From positions 1 to 19,844 of the forward strand of contig JAJDBO010000147.1 in the NCBI GenBank assembly GCA_029261305.1: a stretch of DNA of 19,844 nucleotides, in the 5' to 3' direction. Positions 7,450 through 14,878 of this stretch are shown one piece after another (position 1 is the first letter of the stretch; the number at the start of each line of letters is the position of its first letter). Origin of the DNA: Nitrospirales bacterium. Lineage in GTDB: Bacteria; Nitrospirota; Nitrospiria; Nitrospirales; UBA8639. A program made the translations under genes and the position numbers. Under the pieces are notes generated by a model. It was not told where the DNA came from. It saw only the letters and a program-made list of their open reading frames with translations, and did not search any database.

Positions 7450-8115
7450 ATGATGATTTCGAATCGATACTTCCAAACATTTGCCTTATTAGCCGTCCTT
7501 TTGATGACGGCTCTTCCTGCCAGCAGCCAAGATGACACATTTATGCTTCGCGAAGACGATCGTGTTCGTGGAAATCAACAAGCCCCTGTGACCATTTTGG
7601 AATACTCCGATTACACCTGCGGATATTGCGAAAAGTTTTTCGAAGAAACCTGGCCTCTGATCGATTCGGAATACATAAAAACTGGGAAGGTTCGACTCAT
7701 CTACCGTGATTTCCCCAGAGCCGTCAGCGGGCCAAGTGTTGACACCGCCATGGCCGCCAGATGCGCAGGGGAACAAGGCCAATATTGGTCCATGCATGAC
7801 CGGTTATTTTCCAGCAAACGGAAATATTCTTCTGACCAAATTCAAGAACAAGCTGAAGATCTGCGACTCAACGTCCGACAATTTAGTGAGTGTGTTCAAG
7901 CGGAACGATTCATGGAGTCCATTTATCAGGACCGCATGGAGGGGGGCACAATCGGTGTTCGGGGAACCCCTCATTTTATTTTGTTTCTCACGCATAACCC
8001 TAAGGCTGGCCCCTTTTTAGTCATCCCGGGAGCCTTCCCCTTTGATGTGTTTCAGGAACAAATCGAAAAACTTTTGGGGAAAGCCTCAACGCAGCAAAGT
8101 TCCGGTGATTTGTAG
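7450..8115 (+). CDS. Periplasmic DsbA/thioredoxin-fold oxidoreductase
   Basis: A 221-aa exported thiol-disulfide oxidoreductase. Residues 1-25 form a signal peptide: a hydrophobic core then ALPASSQ, cleavage likely near residue 24-27. The thioredoxin-like core carries the redox motif CGYC (Cys57, Cys60) in EYSDYTCGYCEKFF, and a cis-proline loop VRGTPHF (Pro174). The helical insertion with CAGEQGQYWSMHDRLF (105-120) is typical of the DsbA/Com1 branch. Two further cysteines (105, 148) may form a structural disulfide. The motif is the same type as in DsbG/BdbD-like proteins, so oxidase or isomerase function cannot be separated by sequence alone. A perfect TTGACA occurs at 7386-7391, but no -10 is properly spaced. 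The gene follows the DHS-like gene by 97 bp, and a long inverted repeat lies beyond its stop. Confidence 0.88.
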   Translation: MMISNRYFQTFALLAVLLMTALPASSQDDTFMLREDDRVRGNQQAPVTILEYSDYTCGYCEKFFEETWPLIDSEYIKTGKVRLIYRDFPRAVSGPSVDTAMAARCAGEQGQYWSMHDRLFSSKRKYSSDQIQEQAEDLRLNVRQFSECVQAERFMESIYQDRMEGGTIGVRGTPHFILFLTHNPKAGPFLVIPGAFPFDVFQEQIEKLLGKASTQQSSGDL

Positions 8116-8188
8116 AAGAAGGATTCGGTGATTCTCACGCAGAGTAGGAAAAAGACCAAACCGAAACCTATGTAAAAATATAATTCTT

Positions 8189-8237
8189 GAAAAGACGAGA
8201 CAGCTGACCTATTCTTTTTGGCATCACTCGTCTTTTC
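8189..8237 (+). terminator. Possible terminator after the DsbA-like gene
   Basis: GAAAAGACGAG at 8189-8199 pairs perfectly with CTCGTCTTTTC at 8227-8237 across a 27-base loop. The arm itself ends in TTTT, followed by TCTCATT. Because the arms are A-rich outward on one side and T-rich on the other, it resembles a bidirectional intrinsic terminator. The large loop and short T-tract make it a weaker example than the two at 16336 and 19378. It lies 74 bases past the upstream stop codon and 44 before the next start. Confidence 0.5.
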
Positions 8238-8280
8238 TCATTCACGTTTCTCAATACAGATCTTTTAGCAGGTGGTATCA

Positions 8281-8559
8281 ATGTCAGAAACTCCAACATT
8301 TTGGGCGGTAGAATGTGAAGACGGGGAACCGGATTTTTTTGTATGCATGGACTGTCTTAACGAGGTGTATCGAAGAAAAGTCCCAAGGGAATGCCCAGAC
8401 TGCAATGCCATATCTTCATTCGAAGCCTTTACCCTTGCCTCAATTTCGGATTGGGGAACAGAAGAACTTATTTCTAAAGCGCAGCGTGCATCTTCTGATA
8501 ATTCAGGAGAGACTCAAACCCCGATCAACACGACTCTGGCAGAACCTTCCTCTGTTTAA
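8281..8559 (+). CDS. Small zinc-ribbon protein
   Basis: A 92-aa cytoplasmic protein of unknown function. Its N-terminal half has CMDC (Cys22, Cys25) and CPDC (Cys38, Cys41), the spacing of a rubredoxin-like zinc ribbon. An additional cysteine is at 12. The C-terminal half is Ser/Thr-rich and probably disordered. I choose the ATG at 8281 because AGGTGG lies five bases upstream. A GTG at 8272 would overlap that site. The aldehyde dehydrogenase gene begins in the same reading frame only two codons after its TAA. No function can be assigned. Zinc- or iron-dependent regulation, or a chaperone role, are guesses. Confidence 0.7.
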   Translation: MSETPTFWAVECEDGEPDFFVCMDCLNEVYRRKVPRECPDCNAISSFEAFTLASISDWGTEELISKAQRASSDNSGETQTPINTTLAEPSSV

Positions 8560-8565
8560 GCATTT

Positions 8566-10008
8566 GTGGAACAGCTACCCGGCCCAGCTTTTCTGATCGG
8601 TACCGAATGGCGTGAATCGTCGGTTCGCCAATCCGTCATCAATCCCTACACCGGAAATTCCATTGCTGAGGTGTGCCAAGCCCAACCTCACGATATTGAA
8701 GACGCTATCCAGCTGAGTGTCTCAGCGTTTCATCCTTTTGCCGCCCTACCTTCCCACAAGAAAGCACACGCACTACTTTCCATCGCCCAACAGCTCACGA
8801 CGAGACAGCAAGAATTTGCCAAGGTAATGAGTCTAGAGTCGGGCAAACCGATCACCGACGCCCTGCGAGAAGTCCAACGTGCCATTCAAACATTCACAAT
8901 CGCGAGTGAAGAAGCCAAACGCATACCTGGAGAAACCATTCCAATGGATAGTAGCCCCGGCATGGAGCACCATATGGGGATCGTTCGAAGGGTGCCGATT
9001 GGTCCAGTGCTTGGCATCACGCCCTTTAATTTTCCTTTAAACCTTGTGGCCCACAAAATCGCACCATGCTTGGCTGTTGGAAACCCCTTCATTCTCAAGC
9101 CAGCGCCTCAGACTCCATTGACGGCCTTACTGTTGGGAGAAATTATTTGTGAACTCGAACTCCCTCCCGGCACGTTGAGTGTTCTGCCGTGCGAGAATGT
9201 CCTAGCCGAAACCATGGTACGAGACCCACGAATCCAAGCCTTGAGTTTTACTGGAAGCGTCCCCGTAGGATGGAGTCTCAAGGAGAAGGCTGGGAAAAAG
9301 CGGGTGGCATTGGAATTAGGAGGAAATGCTGCAGTGATCGTTGAACCCGATGCAGACCTTAAGGTGGCCGCCCAACGTTGTGCAGCTGGAGGACTTGCCT
9401 ACTCTGGGCAAACCTGCATTTCTGTGCAACGGCTGTATATTCACAATGAGGTCTATGATCAATTTGTGGAACTATTACTTTCCCACATTTGCTCTATACC
9501 AAGTGGCGATCCATTGAAGGACACCACGGTTGTTGGCCCGCTGATCAACCAACAGGCAGCCATAAGAGTAGAGACTTGGATTCAGGACGCCATAACTCAA
9601 GGCGCGGATTGTTTATGTGGCGGGACTCGGCAGAATGCGATTGTGACACCGACCGTGTTGGCCAATGTCAGCCCAACCATGAAAGTGTCCTGTGAAGAAA
9701 TATTTGGCCCGGTTATCACCGTCTCGCGCTACCAGGAATTCACGGACGCACTCGATCAGGTCAACAATTCCCCCTTTGGACTTCAAGCTAGCGTATTTAC
9801 CCAAAATGTCAACCGCATTTTTCAAGCCTACCATGCCCTAGAAATGGGAGCTGTCCTGGCAAATGAAATTCCCACCTGGCGCGCTGACCATATGCCTTAT
9901 GGTGGAGTTAAAGATTCTGGCCTAGGTCGTGAAGGCGTTCGCTATGCCATGCAGGAACTCACCGAACCCAAACTCCTAATCTTGAACCTTCCTCCTTTGA
10001 AGACATGA
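8566..10008 (+). CDS. NAD(P)-dependent aldehyde dehydrogenase
   Basis: A 480-aa ALDH-superfamily enzyme that oxidises an aldehyde to the carboxylate. The catalytic set is complete: Asn155 in TPFNFPLNL, cofactor-binding Lys178 in FILKPAPQTP, the FTGSVPVG Rossmann turn (228-235), the general base Glu250 in LELGGN, the nucleophile Cys284 in SGQTCISVQR, and Glu378 in EEIFGPV. The C-terminal MPYGGVKDSGLGREG is also typical. The substrate is not evident. The overall look is of the broad lactaldehyde, succinate-semialdehyde and non-phosphorylating GAPDH group. Its place between two polyamine genes makes an aminoaldehyde conceivable, but that is inference. The only in-frame start after the previous stop is GTG at 8566, without a recognisable ribosome-binding site, so translation may be coupled to the zinc-ribbon gene. 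Confidence 0.9.
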   Translation: MEQLPGPAFLIGTEWRESSVRQSVINPYTGNSIAEVCQAQPHDIEDAIQLSVSAFHPFAALPSHKKAHALLSIAQQLTTRQQEFAKVMSLESGKPITDALREVQRAIQTFTIASEEAKRIPGETIPMDSSPGMEHHMGIVRRVPIGPVLGITPFNFPLNLVAHKIAPCLAVGNPFILKPAPQTPLTALLLGEIICELELPPGTLSVLPCENVLAETMVRDPRIQALSFTGSVPVGWSLKEKAGKKRVALELGGNAAVIVEPDADLKVAAQRCAAGGLAYSGQTCISVQRLYIHNEVYDQFVELLLSHICSIPSGDPLKDTTVVGPLINQQAAIRVETWIQDAITQGADCLCGGTRQNAIVTPTVLANVSPTMKVSCEEIFGPVITVSRYQEFTDALDQVNNSPFGLQASVFTQNVNRIFQAYHALEMGAVLANEIPTWRADHMPYGGVKDSGLGREGVRYAMQELTEPKLLILNLPPLKT

Positions 10009-10208
10009 AGCGTTAGACATTATTCGTAAAACAAAAAAATTCCTTGCGGAACGCCTTCTAAATTTGTCAAGATTCGGCCCGTATGTTCATTCCAGCCTCA
10101 TAGCCGGAAAATTTTCAACATTGGCGTTGTCGGCAGAAGTGAATGAGCCCTTCTTGTCTGACAAAGCAACCGCCCGATTTTGCAAACATCACCAATTATC
10201 TTTGAACG

Positions 10209-10228
10209 TCGTGTGATCCACCACACGA
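10209..10228 (+). promoter_or_regulatory. Leader hairpin upstream of the arginine decarboxylase start
   Basis: TCGTGTG (10209-10215) and CACACGA (10222-10228) form a perfect 7-bp stem with a six-base loop ATCCAC. It ends seven bases before the GGAGGAG ribosome-binding site at 10236-10242. The loop plus one stem base reads TCCACC, partly complementary to that site. No T-tract follows. It may influence translation initiation, but I know no matching riboswitch or operator. Confidence 0.4.
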
Positions 10229-10244
10229 AGGAAACGGAGGAGAC

Positions 10245-10832
10245 ATGGTCCCTACTCACATGTTTCTGACCCGAGGGGTCGGAGTTCACCGAGAAAAGCT
10301 GGCTTCATTTGAAGAAGCTTTGCGCCGTGCCGGGGTCGCTTATTGTAACCTGGTGTGCGTCTCTTCCATCCTTCCACCAAACTGTAAAATCATTCCTAGA
10401 AAACGCGGAGAAGAGTTGCTCAATCCTGGAGAAATCACCTACTGCGTCATGGCACGCTGTGAAACGAATGAACGAAGCCGTCTTGTCTCTTCATCGATAG
10501 GCGTGGCTATTCCCGAAGGACGACATAAAGCCTATGGGTATCTCTCTGAACATCATGCGTATGGGGAAACGGACGAAGAAGCCGGAGATTACACCGAAGA
10601 CCTGGCCGCGCAAATGCTCGCCACGACTCTCGGCATCAAGTTTGACCCCGACGTCGCATGGAAAGAAAGAGAGCAAGTCTTTAAGATGGGTGGGAAGATC
10701 GTACGCACACAAAATATTACGCAATCAGCGATCGGGAAACCCAATCTGTGGACGACGGTGGTCGCCTTAGCGGTTTTCATTCCCCTCGAAAATATTCCGA
10801 ATCCCACACGACCGCCAAGAAAGAAAAAGTAA
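10245..10832 (+). CDS. pdaD: Pyruvoyl-dependent arginine decarboxylase proenzyme
   Basis: Converts arginine to agmatine and CO2, the first step of the agmatine route to polyamines. The 195-aa proenzyme self-cleaves at an internal serine to make the pyruvoyl cofactor. The cleavage site is [12 protein letters not shown], between Ser40 and Ser41. The downstream [10 protein letters not shown] (64-73), GVAIPEG (87-93), [21 protein letters not shown] (98-118) and the later [12 protein letters not shown] match the archaeal and bacterial PvlArgDC family. Length and the opening [15 protein letters not shown] agree with the ATG at 10245, which GGAGGAG precedes closely. It lies 236 bp after the aldehyde dehydrogenase and converges with xthA. 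Together with the DHS-like gene it indicates polyamine synthesis. An acid-resistance role, as for chlamydial AaxB, is less likely because no arginine/agmatine antiporter is adjacent. Confidence 0.94.
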   Translation: MVPTHMFLTRGVGVHREKLASFEEALRRAGVAYCNLVCVSSILPPNCKIIPRKRGEELLNPGEITYCVMARCETNERSRLVSSSIGVAIPEGRHKAYGYLSEHHAYGETDEEAGDYTEDLAAQMLATTLGIKFDPDVAWKEREQVFKMGGKIVRTQNITQSAIGKPNLWTTVVALAVFIPLENIPNPTRPPRKKK

Positions 10833-10864
10833 GTCACGATCTGAACACAGCAGAGGCCATCCTG

Positions 10865-11638
10865 CTACATAGAAAATTTCGCCCATAGAACCGTGTGATC
10901 CGAAGGTGTCTCGCCCTTTCTAGGGTTCACATCCGCTTCCACCGCCGTACATTTTCTGGCTAGGGATTTTGTGGCCAGAATATGGTCAATCCTCCACCCA
11001 CGATTCGCCTTGAGAGCATCTGGCTGGCGGTAGTCCCAAAATGTATATTGTTGACGATCTGGATAGAGACGACGAAACACGTCTTCAAATCCCCAGCTCA
11101 TAGTCTTTTGATAGGCATCACGTGCATCCTGATGATAACACACATGCGTGAGATGCTTTTCAGGATGGTGAACATCCATCGGCAAGGGAGCCACATTCAT
11201 ATCTCCACACCAAATGATCGGTTGGTCGGGTGAGAAGTGGCAAGAAAAATATCGGCGTAACCGTTTGAACCACTCCAGCTTATACTGGTACTTGGGATGG
11301 TCGATTTGAAAACCTTGGGGGATGTAGGTATTTACAATCGTCACACCTTGAACCACGACATGCAGCAATCGAGGGCCGTCGGCATTGGGGCCTTTATCCA
11401 ACCCATTTGAAATAAACTCTGGCGTGGTGTTCGTCAATACGGCCACCCCGTTGTACCCTTTCATCCCACGAAAGGTGATGACGTAACCAGTGGACTCCAA
11501 GGCTTCCAAGGGAAACTCTGAATCTTGAACTTTGGTTTCCTGCAAACACAAGACATCGGGAGCATAGCTTTGTAACCACTGGGTCACTGTGGATAGACGT
11601 CTCCTCACTGAGTTGACGTTAAAGGTGGCGATCTTCAT
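10865..11638 (-). CDS. xthA: Exodeoxyribonuclease III (AP endonuclease family 1)
   Basis: Cleaves DNA 5' of abasic sites and degrades 3' ends in base-excision repair. The 257-aa protein is normal ExoIII length and has the full active site: Asn7 in ATFNVNSVR, metal ligand Glu34 in CLQETKV, the VNTYIPQG loop (102-109), Asp146 and Asn148 in CGDMNVAP, Asp218 in WRIDHILA and His248 in PSDHTVLW. The ATG at 11638 directly gives the conserved MKIATFNVNS start. It converges with the arginine decarboxylase gene and is divergent from the 202-aa protein gene, with 82 bp between starts. A DNA glycosylase of the same repair pathway lies 7 kb away, but the two are not linked in an operon. Confidence 0.95.
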   Translation of the reverse strand: MKIATFNVNSVRRRLSTVTQWLQSYAPDVLCLQETKVQDSEFPLEALESTGYVITFRGMKGYNGVAVLTNTTPEFISNGLDKGPNADGPRLLHVVVQGVTIVNTYIPQGFQIDHPKYQYKLEWFKRLRRYFSCHFSPDQPIIWCGDMNVAPLPMDVHHPEKHLTHVCYHQDARDAYQKTMSWGFEDVFRRLYPDRQQYTFWDYRQPDALKANRGWRIDHILATKSLARKCTAVEADVNPRKGETPSDHTVLWAKFSM

Positions 11639-11720
11639 TTTATAGCCTTCATCTCTGAATGATACATGCTGTTCAACATCTCCTCAAAATTTATAGTCGC
11701 CCCGCACGAATGACCTTGTT

Positions 11721-12329
11721 ATGACATTCACCCCTCAAGAAATCCAACGCCTCACTGACACGAATTTTTTTCTCGAGAAGGCCACGATCACGACGAAAAT
11801 TCGCCAACAATTGGAGCAACTCCACGAAGTGTACCAACATGAAATTCGCCAGCACTCACTTATTGTCCCTGATCAATTTGCCGCAAACGCATTTCAATTC
11901 GTGAAGGGAGAACACTTAGAACACTTTCCCTACCAATACCTGGATTACCCACGATTTTATACACGAGAGACCAAGTTTGCCTTCCGCACGCTTTATTGGT
12001 GGGGTCATCACCTCATTTTTTCTTTGATTCTCGAAGGTGGCTACCTTCGACAGTACAAAGAAAACCTCATCAATCGGTTTTCAGAGATTGCTGACCGCCA
12101 TGTATGTTTATGCCTCGACAATTCATTATGGGAGTGGAGGAAAGGCCCAGGTTATACCTTGGAACTCACAAGAGAAAGAAAGCCTGAAGCAGCGGCGGTA
12201 CTCGCCAATCGCCCATTTTTCAAACTCGCGATTTTCATTCCTTTCAACGATCCCTCCCTTGCCTCGGAAAACATGGGACATATAGGTCAGGAAGCCTTGA
12301 GTGCAATCCTTCCGGTCATCGTACAGTAA
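11721..12329 (+). CDS. Conserved-looking hypothetical protein, 202 aa
   Basis: I do not recognise this protein. It has no signal peptide and no clear membrane helix. The TLYWWGHHLIFSLILEGG stretch at about 90-107 is aromatic and hydrophobic but includes two histidines and is more likely buried or peripheral. The N-terminal third (FFLEKATITTKIRQQLEQLHEVY) looks helical. The protein is unusually rich in Tyr, Phe, Trp and His through the middle, and has CLCLDNSLWEWRKG (129-142) followed by ELTRERKPEAAAVLANRPFFK. Codon use resembles its neighbours. The ATG at 11721 has no strong ribosome-binding site. It ends three bases from the convergent DUF2726-like gene, so their 3' ends are nearly fused. 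Confidence 0.75.
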   Translation: MTFTPQEIQRLTDTNFFLEKATITTKIRQQLEQLHEVYQHEIRQHSLIVPDQFAANAFQFVKGEHLEHFPYQYLDYPRFYTRETKFAFRTLYWWGHHLIFSLILEGGYLRQYKENLINRFSEIADRHVCLCLDNSLWEWRKGPGYTLELTRERKPEAAAVLANRPFFKLAIFIPFNDPSLASENMGHIGQEALSAILPVIVQ

Positions 12330-12332
12330 ACT

Positions 12333-12911
12333 TTAATCGTCTTCTTTTAATCCAAGGATTTCCGTTAATTCCATCGCACTGTAATTCCTATTCGCCTTAA
12401 GAGGGATGAGGTCGATACCAGCTTCTTGGCATAACACCTTTAGGAATGTGTACGAAGAATTCGATGAAACACGGTCATGATCTGGACCCTCAACCATCAC
12501 GATCTTACTCGGGAGCATGGTACCGGGATGCACCAACACAAAGTCCGCTGTAAGGTTTCGGATAGCCTTCACACATTCTCGACGAGCGTTCTCATCTCCC
12601 GCACTCACCTGGACCAACGTACGCAAAGGGATTTTAGTAAACACTAGAAACATATCTCTTGAAACCAAATGCAGAAGATTAAATAAGGCCACCTCTGACG
12701 GAACAATTAATGGACGGGCTTGGGCCGTCATCGTGTCAGAAAGGTTCAACGTATTGGCTGCCTGCGACTGTCGCCGACGACGAAACCAGGGGTGCAGCAG
12801 GTAATACACCAAGACGAAGGTGACAATCGTCAGGCCTAACATCAAGATTTGCGAGAGGATTGGGAGGGCATCAATGGAAAGTGCTGAGATGGGAACTTGA
12901 ATAACAGACAC
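12333..12911 (-). CDS. Membrane-anchored DUF2726-like protein
   Basis: With the GTG at 12911 the protein is 192 aa. It has a short N-terminus, one transmembrane helix at about 17-39 (ILSQILMLGLTIVTFVLVYY), a basic RRRR cluster that fits a cytoplasmic stop-transfer, then a soluble domain. That domain matches DUF2726 in outline: LIVPSEVALFNLL, VFTKIPLRTLVQV, CVKAIRNLTADFVLVHPG, SKIVMVEGPDHDR and LCQEAGIDLIPLKANRNYS. DUF2726 is generally thought to have a nuclease-like fold. The usual acidic residue pattern is only partly preserved here, so activity is uncertain. A longer reading from ATG at 13004 would overlap the anmK 3' end by 77 bp and add an unhelpful basic leader. The AAAGG five bases before the GTG favours the shorter form. 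It is the last gene of the GNAT-anmK group. Confidence 0.75.
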   Translation of the reverse strand: MSVIQVPISALSIDALPILSQILMLGLTIVTFVLVYYLLHPWFRRRRQSQAANTLNLSDTMTAQARPLIVPSEVALFNLLHLVSRDMFLVFTKIPLRTLVQVSAGDENARRECVKAIRNLTADFVLVHPGTMLPSKIVMVEGPDHDRVSSNSSYTFLKVLCQEAGIDLIPLKANRNYSAMELTEILGLKEDD

Positions 12912-12927
12912 CTGAGACCTTTGCTCT

Positions 12928-14106
12928 TTAGCCGTCTTTAAGACGGATAGAGATTTTCTTTTCCCCTGGCACAATCGTTCCCAACACCACAGCATGTTGA
13001 GCACCGGTCACCGATGGCACATTGGTTGGAATGCCACGAATTGTTTGATACGCCATGACAGCAAACGCCAAGGCCTCAAACCCATTACTGTCGACCCCAA
13101 CTTCGTCCATAGTTCGAACAGGACATGAAGCGAAGGCCCGCCTTAACGCGTCCAAGAGAGCAAGATTCATCACGCCACCTCCGCCAAGGACAACCTCGTC
13201 AACATTTCCTTGGAGCCATCGACAGGAGTCAACAATAGTGGACGCCACAAATTCACAACTTGTGGCAAGAGTGTCCTGAAGAGAGAGACGTTTCACTCTT
13301 GCCTGCCGAAACACACCGGCGATATAGGGTTCACCAAATTCTTCACGACCTGTAGATTTTGGCGGTTTCTTGGCCAAATAGGGATGAGATAAGAGGGTCT
13401 TAAGCAATGCTGTATGACTTCGTCCGCGTCGCCCCAACCGGCCATTTCGATCGATATGCAGTTTTCCAGAGGACCCCTTCAACATTAAGCCATCAAGCAG
13501 CATATTGCATGGTCCCGTATCAAATGCTCGTATGTTTTCGAGCCCCCCTTCAGCAGGCAGATAAGTGATATTACCTATACCACCAAGGTTTACAACCAAA
13601 CGGGACCTGCGTTTCAGATGAAACAACAAATGATGGGCATATGGTGCCAAAGGAGCACCCTCTCCGCCAACGGCCATATCACGCGTACGAAAATCTGCCA
13701 CCGTTGTAATTCCGGTCCGCTCGGCAATAATGGTTGGATCACCAATTTGTAGTGTCGATCGAATTATGCCGACCTTGGTTTCTCGAATGGGGATGGGCTG
13801 ATGATACACCGTTTGCCCATGGGACCCGATCAAGTGAACATCCTCAGGCTTAAAGCCAGCCCGGTTAATCGTCCGGAGGGCCGCTTTCGCAAACACCTCC
13901 CCAACCGCTGCATTAAGGTGACATAATTCCGCCACCGTTCCTTGAGTGGGAGCAAGCAGCAGACGTGTCCTCAGGCCTGGAGGATAGGCTAATGTTTGTG
14001 ATGAAAGGAGCCTGATGTTCAGACGGGACTGCCTACGAGTAATATCCACAATGGCGCAGTCCACGCCATCGACAGATGTTCCTGACATTAACCCCAAACA
14101 TTTCAT
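12928..14106 (-). CDS. anmK: Anhydro-N-acetylmuramic acid kinase
   Basis: Converts 1,6-anhydro-MurNAc to MurNAc-6-phosphate during peptidoglycan recycling. The 392-aa protein shows the AnmK signature set: LMSGTSVDGVDCAI (6-19), IGSHGQTVYH (93-102), VADFRTRDMAVGGEGAPLAP (136-155), VNLGGIGNITYL (172-183) and FDTGPCN (195-201). It also has the late LGGGGVMN and VDSNGFEALAFAVMA segments. It is a little longer than the E. coli enzyme (369 aa). The ATG at 14106 gives the conserved MKCLGLMSGTS start. It is 36 bp downstream of the GNAT gene and 16 bp upstream of the DUF2726-like gene, all on the - strand, consistent with co-transcription. No MurQ, NagZ or anhydromuropeptide transporter gene is present in the window. 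Confidence 0.95.
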   Translation of the reverse strand: MKCLGLMSGTSVDGVDCAIVDITRRQSRLNIRLLSSQTLAYPPGLRTRLLLAPTQGTVAELCHLNAAVGEVFAKAALRTINRAGFKPEDVHLIGSHGQTVYHQPIPIRETKVGIIRSTLQIGDPTIIAERTGITTVADFRTRDMAVGGEGAPLAPYAHHLLFHLKRRSRLVVNLGGIGNITYLPAEGGLENIRAFDTGPCNMLLDGLMLKGSSGKLHIDRNGRLGRRGRSHTALLKTLLSHPYLAKKPPKSTGREEFGEPYIAGVFRQARVKRLSLQDTLATSCEFVASTIVDSCRWLQGNVDEVVLGGGGVMNLALLDALRRAFASCPVRTMDEVGVDSNGFEALAFAVMAYQTIRGIPTNVPSVTGAQHAVVLGTIVPGEKKISIRLKDG

Positions 14107-14142
14107 GTTTTAATGACCACCACGATTAGCATTGCCAAGCCG

Positions 14143-14565
14143 TTAATTGGATGAAGGTTTTGGCCGTGTCCGGTCCCACACCATTCCGATTTGTTCTTTC
14201 GCACTAAATCCAAGAGTTTCATAAAATGCCTGATTATCGCGGGTGCACAACCAAAACAATTCTACACGCTGGAGAGTCGAATGCGATAAAATTTGGTTGA
14301 TGATTCCTGTTCCTATATCCTGACCTTGGTATTCTCTATCCACGATAACATCCCAAATAGAGGCCCGATACACATAATCTGTTAGCACTCGCCCACAGCC
14401 GACAAGCCGTACCCCATCCCAAGCCGTGATGAACACGTTGGTGTGCTGCACCATATCCTGGGTATCCTCCAAGGTTCGGCCACCGGCCCATGAGGACTGC
14501 TGAAACAGGGATAAAAGACCAACAAGGTCAAAATTTTTCCCATCCTGAAAGGTGATCATATTCAT
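14143..14565 (-). CDS. GNAT-family N-acetyltransferase
   Basis: A 140-aa acetyl-CoA-dependent acetyltransferase. The GNAT core is visible as the beta-4 strand ASIWDVIVDREYQG (68-81), the pyrophosphate-binding loop QGQDIGTG (80-87), helix GIINQILSH, strand VELFWLCTRDN and the C-terminal AFYETLGF (113-120) motif. The substrate is unknown. The layout (WDVIVD, FYETLGF) resembles small YjaB/aminoglycoside-like or arylalkylamine-like GNATs, but that does not define a target. Two possible ATGs sit at 14565 and 14559; neither has a strong ribosome-binding site. It leads the - strand group with anmK and diverges from the small zinc-ribbon gene at 14674. Confidence 0.88.
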   Translation of the reverse strand: MNMITFQDGKNFDLVGLLSLFQQSSWAGGRTLEDTQDMVQHTNVFITAWDGVRLVGCGRVLTDYVYRASIWDVIVDREYQGQDIGTGIINQILSHSTLQRVELFWLCTRDNQAFYETLGFSAKEQIGMVWDRTRPKPSSN

Positions 14566-14613
14566 CTAGGCTAGAACAAAGTTGGCAGAATTTTTGATGA
14601 ACGAGGTAGAGAA

Positions 14614-14641
14614 TTGCTATGGATCTGTATTACACTAATCT
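14614..14641 (+). promoter_or_regulatory. Possible sigma-70 promoter for the 14674 zinc-ribbon gene
   Basis: TTGCTA at 14614-14619 and TAATCT at 14636-14641 are separated by 16 bases. They sit 33 bases upstream of the ATG at 14674 in the divergent gap. This gives a plausible short leader. It is pattern matching only. Confidence 0.4.
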
Positions 14642-14673
14642 TTTTACAAATACCAGCAACAAAGAGGACTCTC

Positions 14674-14853
14674 ATGCCAATGCTAGTGAAGAAATGTCCT
14701 AAATGCGAAAAGCTGTTTTGGATTAAAGAACAAGAGGTCGAATACTCCAACGATGATACCTGGCGTGTCACCTGTCAACACTGCCATCAAGTCCTTCGCA
14801 TTCCCCTCGTCACTCAAGGTGCGAATGCCGGCGCTCCTAAAATGGGCCATTAA
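14674..14853 (+). CDS. Tiny zinc-ribbon protein, 59 aa
   Basis: A 59-aa protein with CPKC (Cys8, Cys11) and CQHC (Cys34, Cys37), the spacing of a treble-clef or MJ0042-type zinc ribbon. VKKCPKC-EKLFWI and WRVTCQHC-HQVLRIP form the two knuckles. The ATG at 14674 follows AGAGGA by five bases. An upstream in-frame TTG would add a spurious hydrophobic leader that overlaps the likely promoter. It is separated by 25 bp from the esterase start and is probably in the same transcript. The function is unknown. Confidence 0.75.
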   Translation: MPMLVKKCPKCEKLFWIKEQEVEYSNDDTWRVTCQHCHQVLRIPLVTQGANAGAPKMGH

Positions 14854-14878
14854 TCTTTACTCAGTAAATACAATACTC

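Noticed and set aside
10030..10065. A GCAA-tetraloop hairpin followed by T-rich sequence when read on the - strand, resembling a terminator.
   Set aside because: The stem is only four or five bp, and no - strand gene ends there.
12932..12946. A CCGTC/GACGG hairpin at the anmK 3' end.
   Set aside because: It lies within coding sequence, has five-bp arms and no T-tract, so it is not convincing as a terminator.
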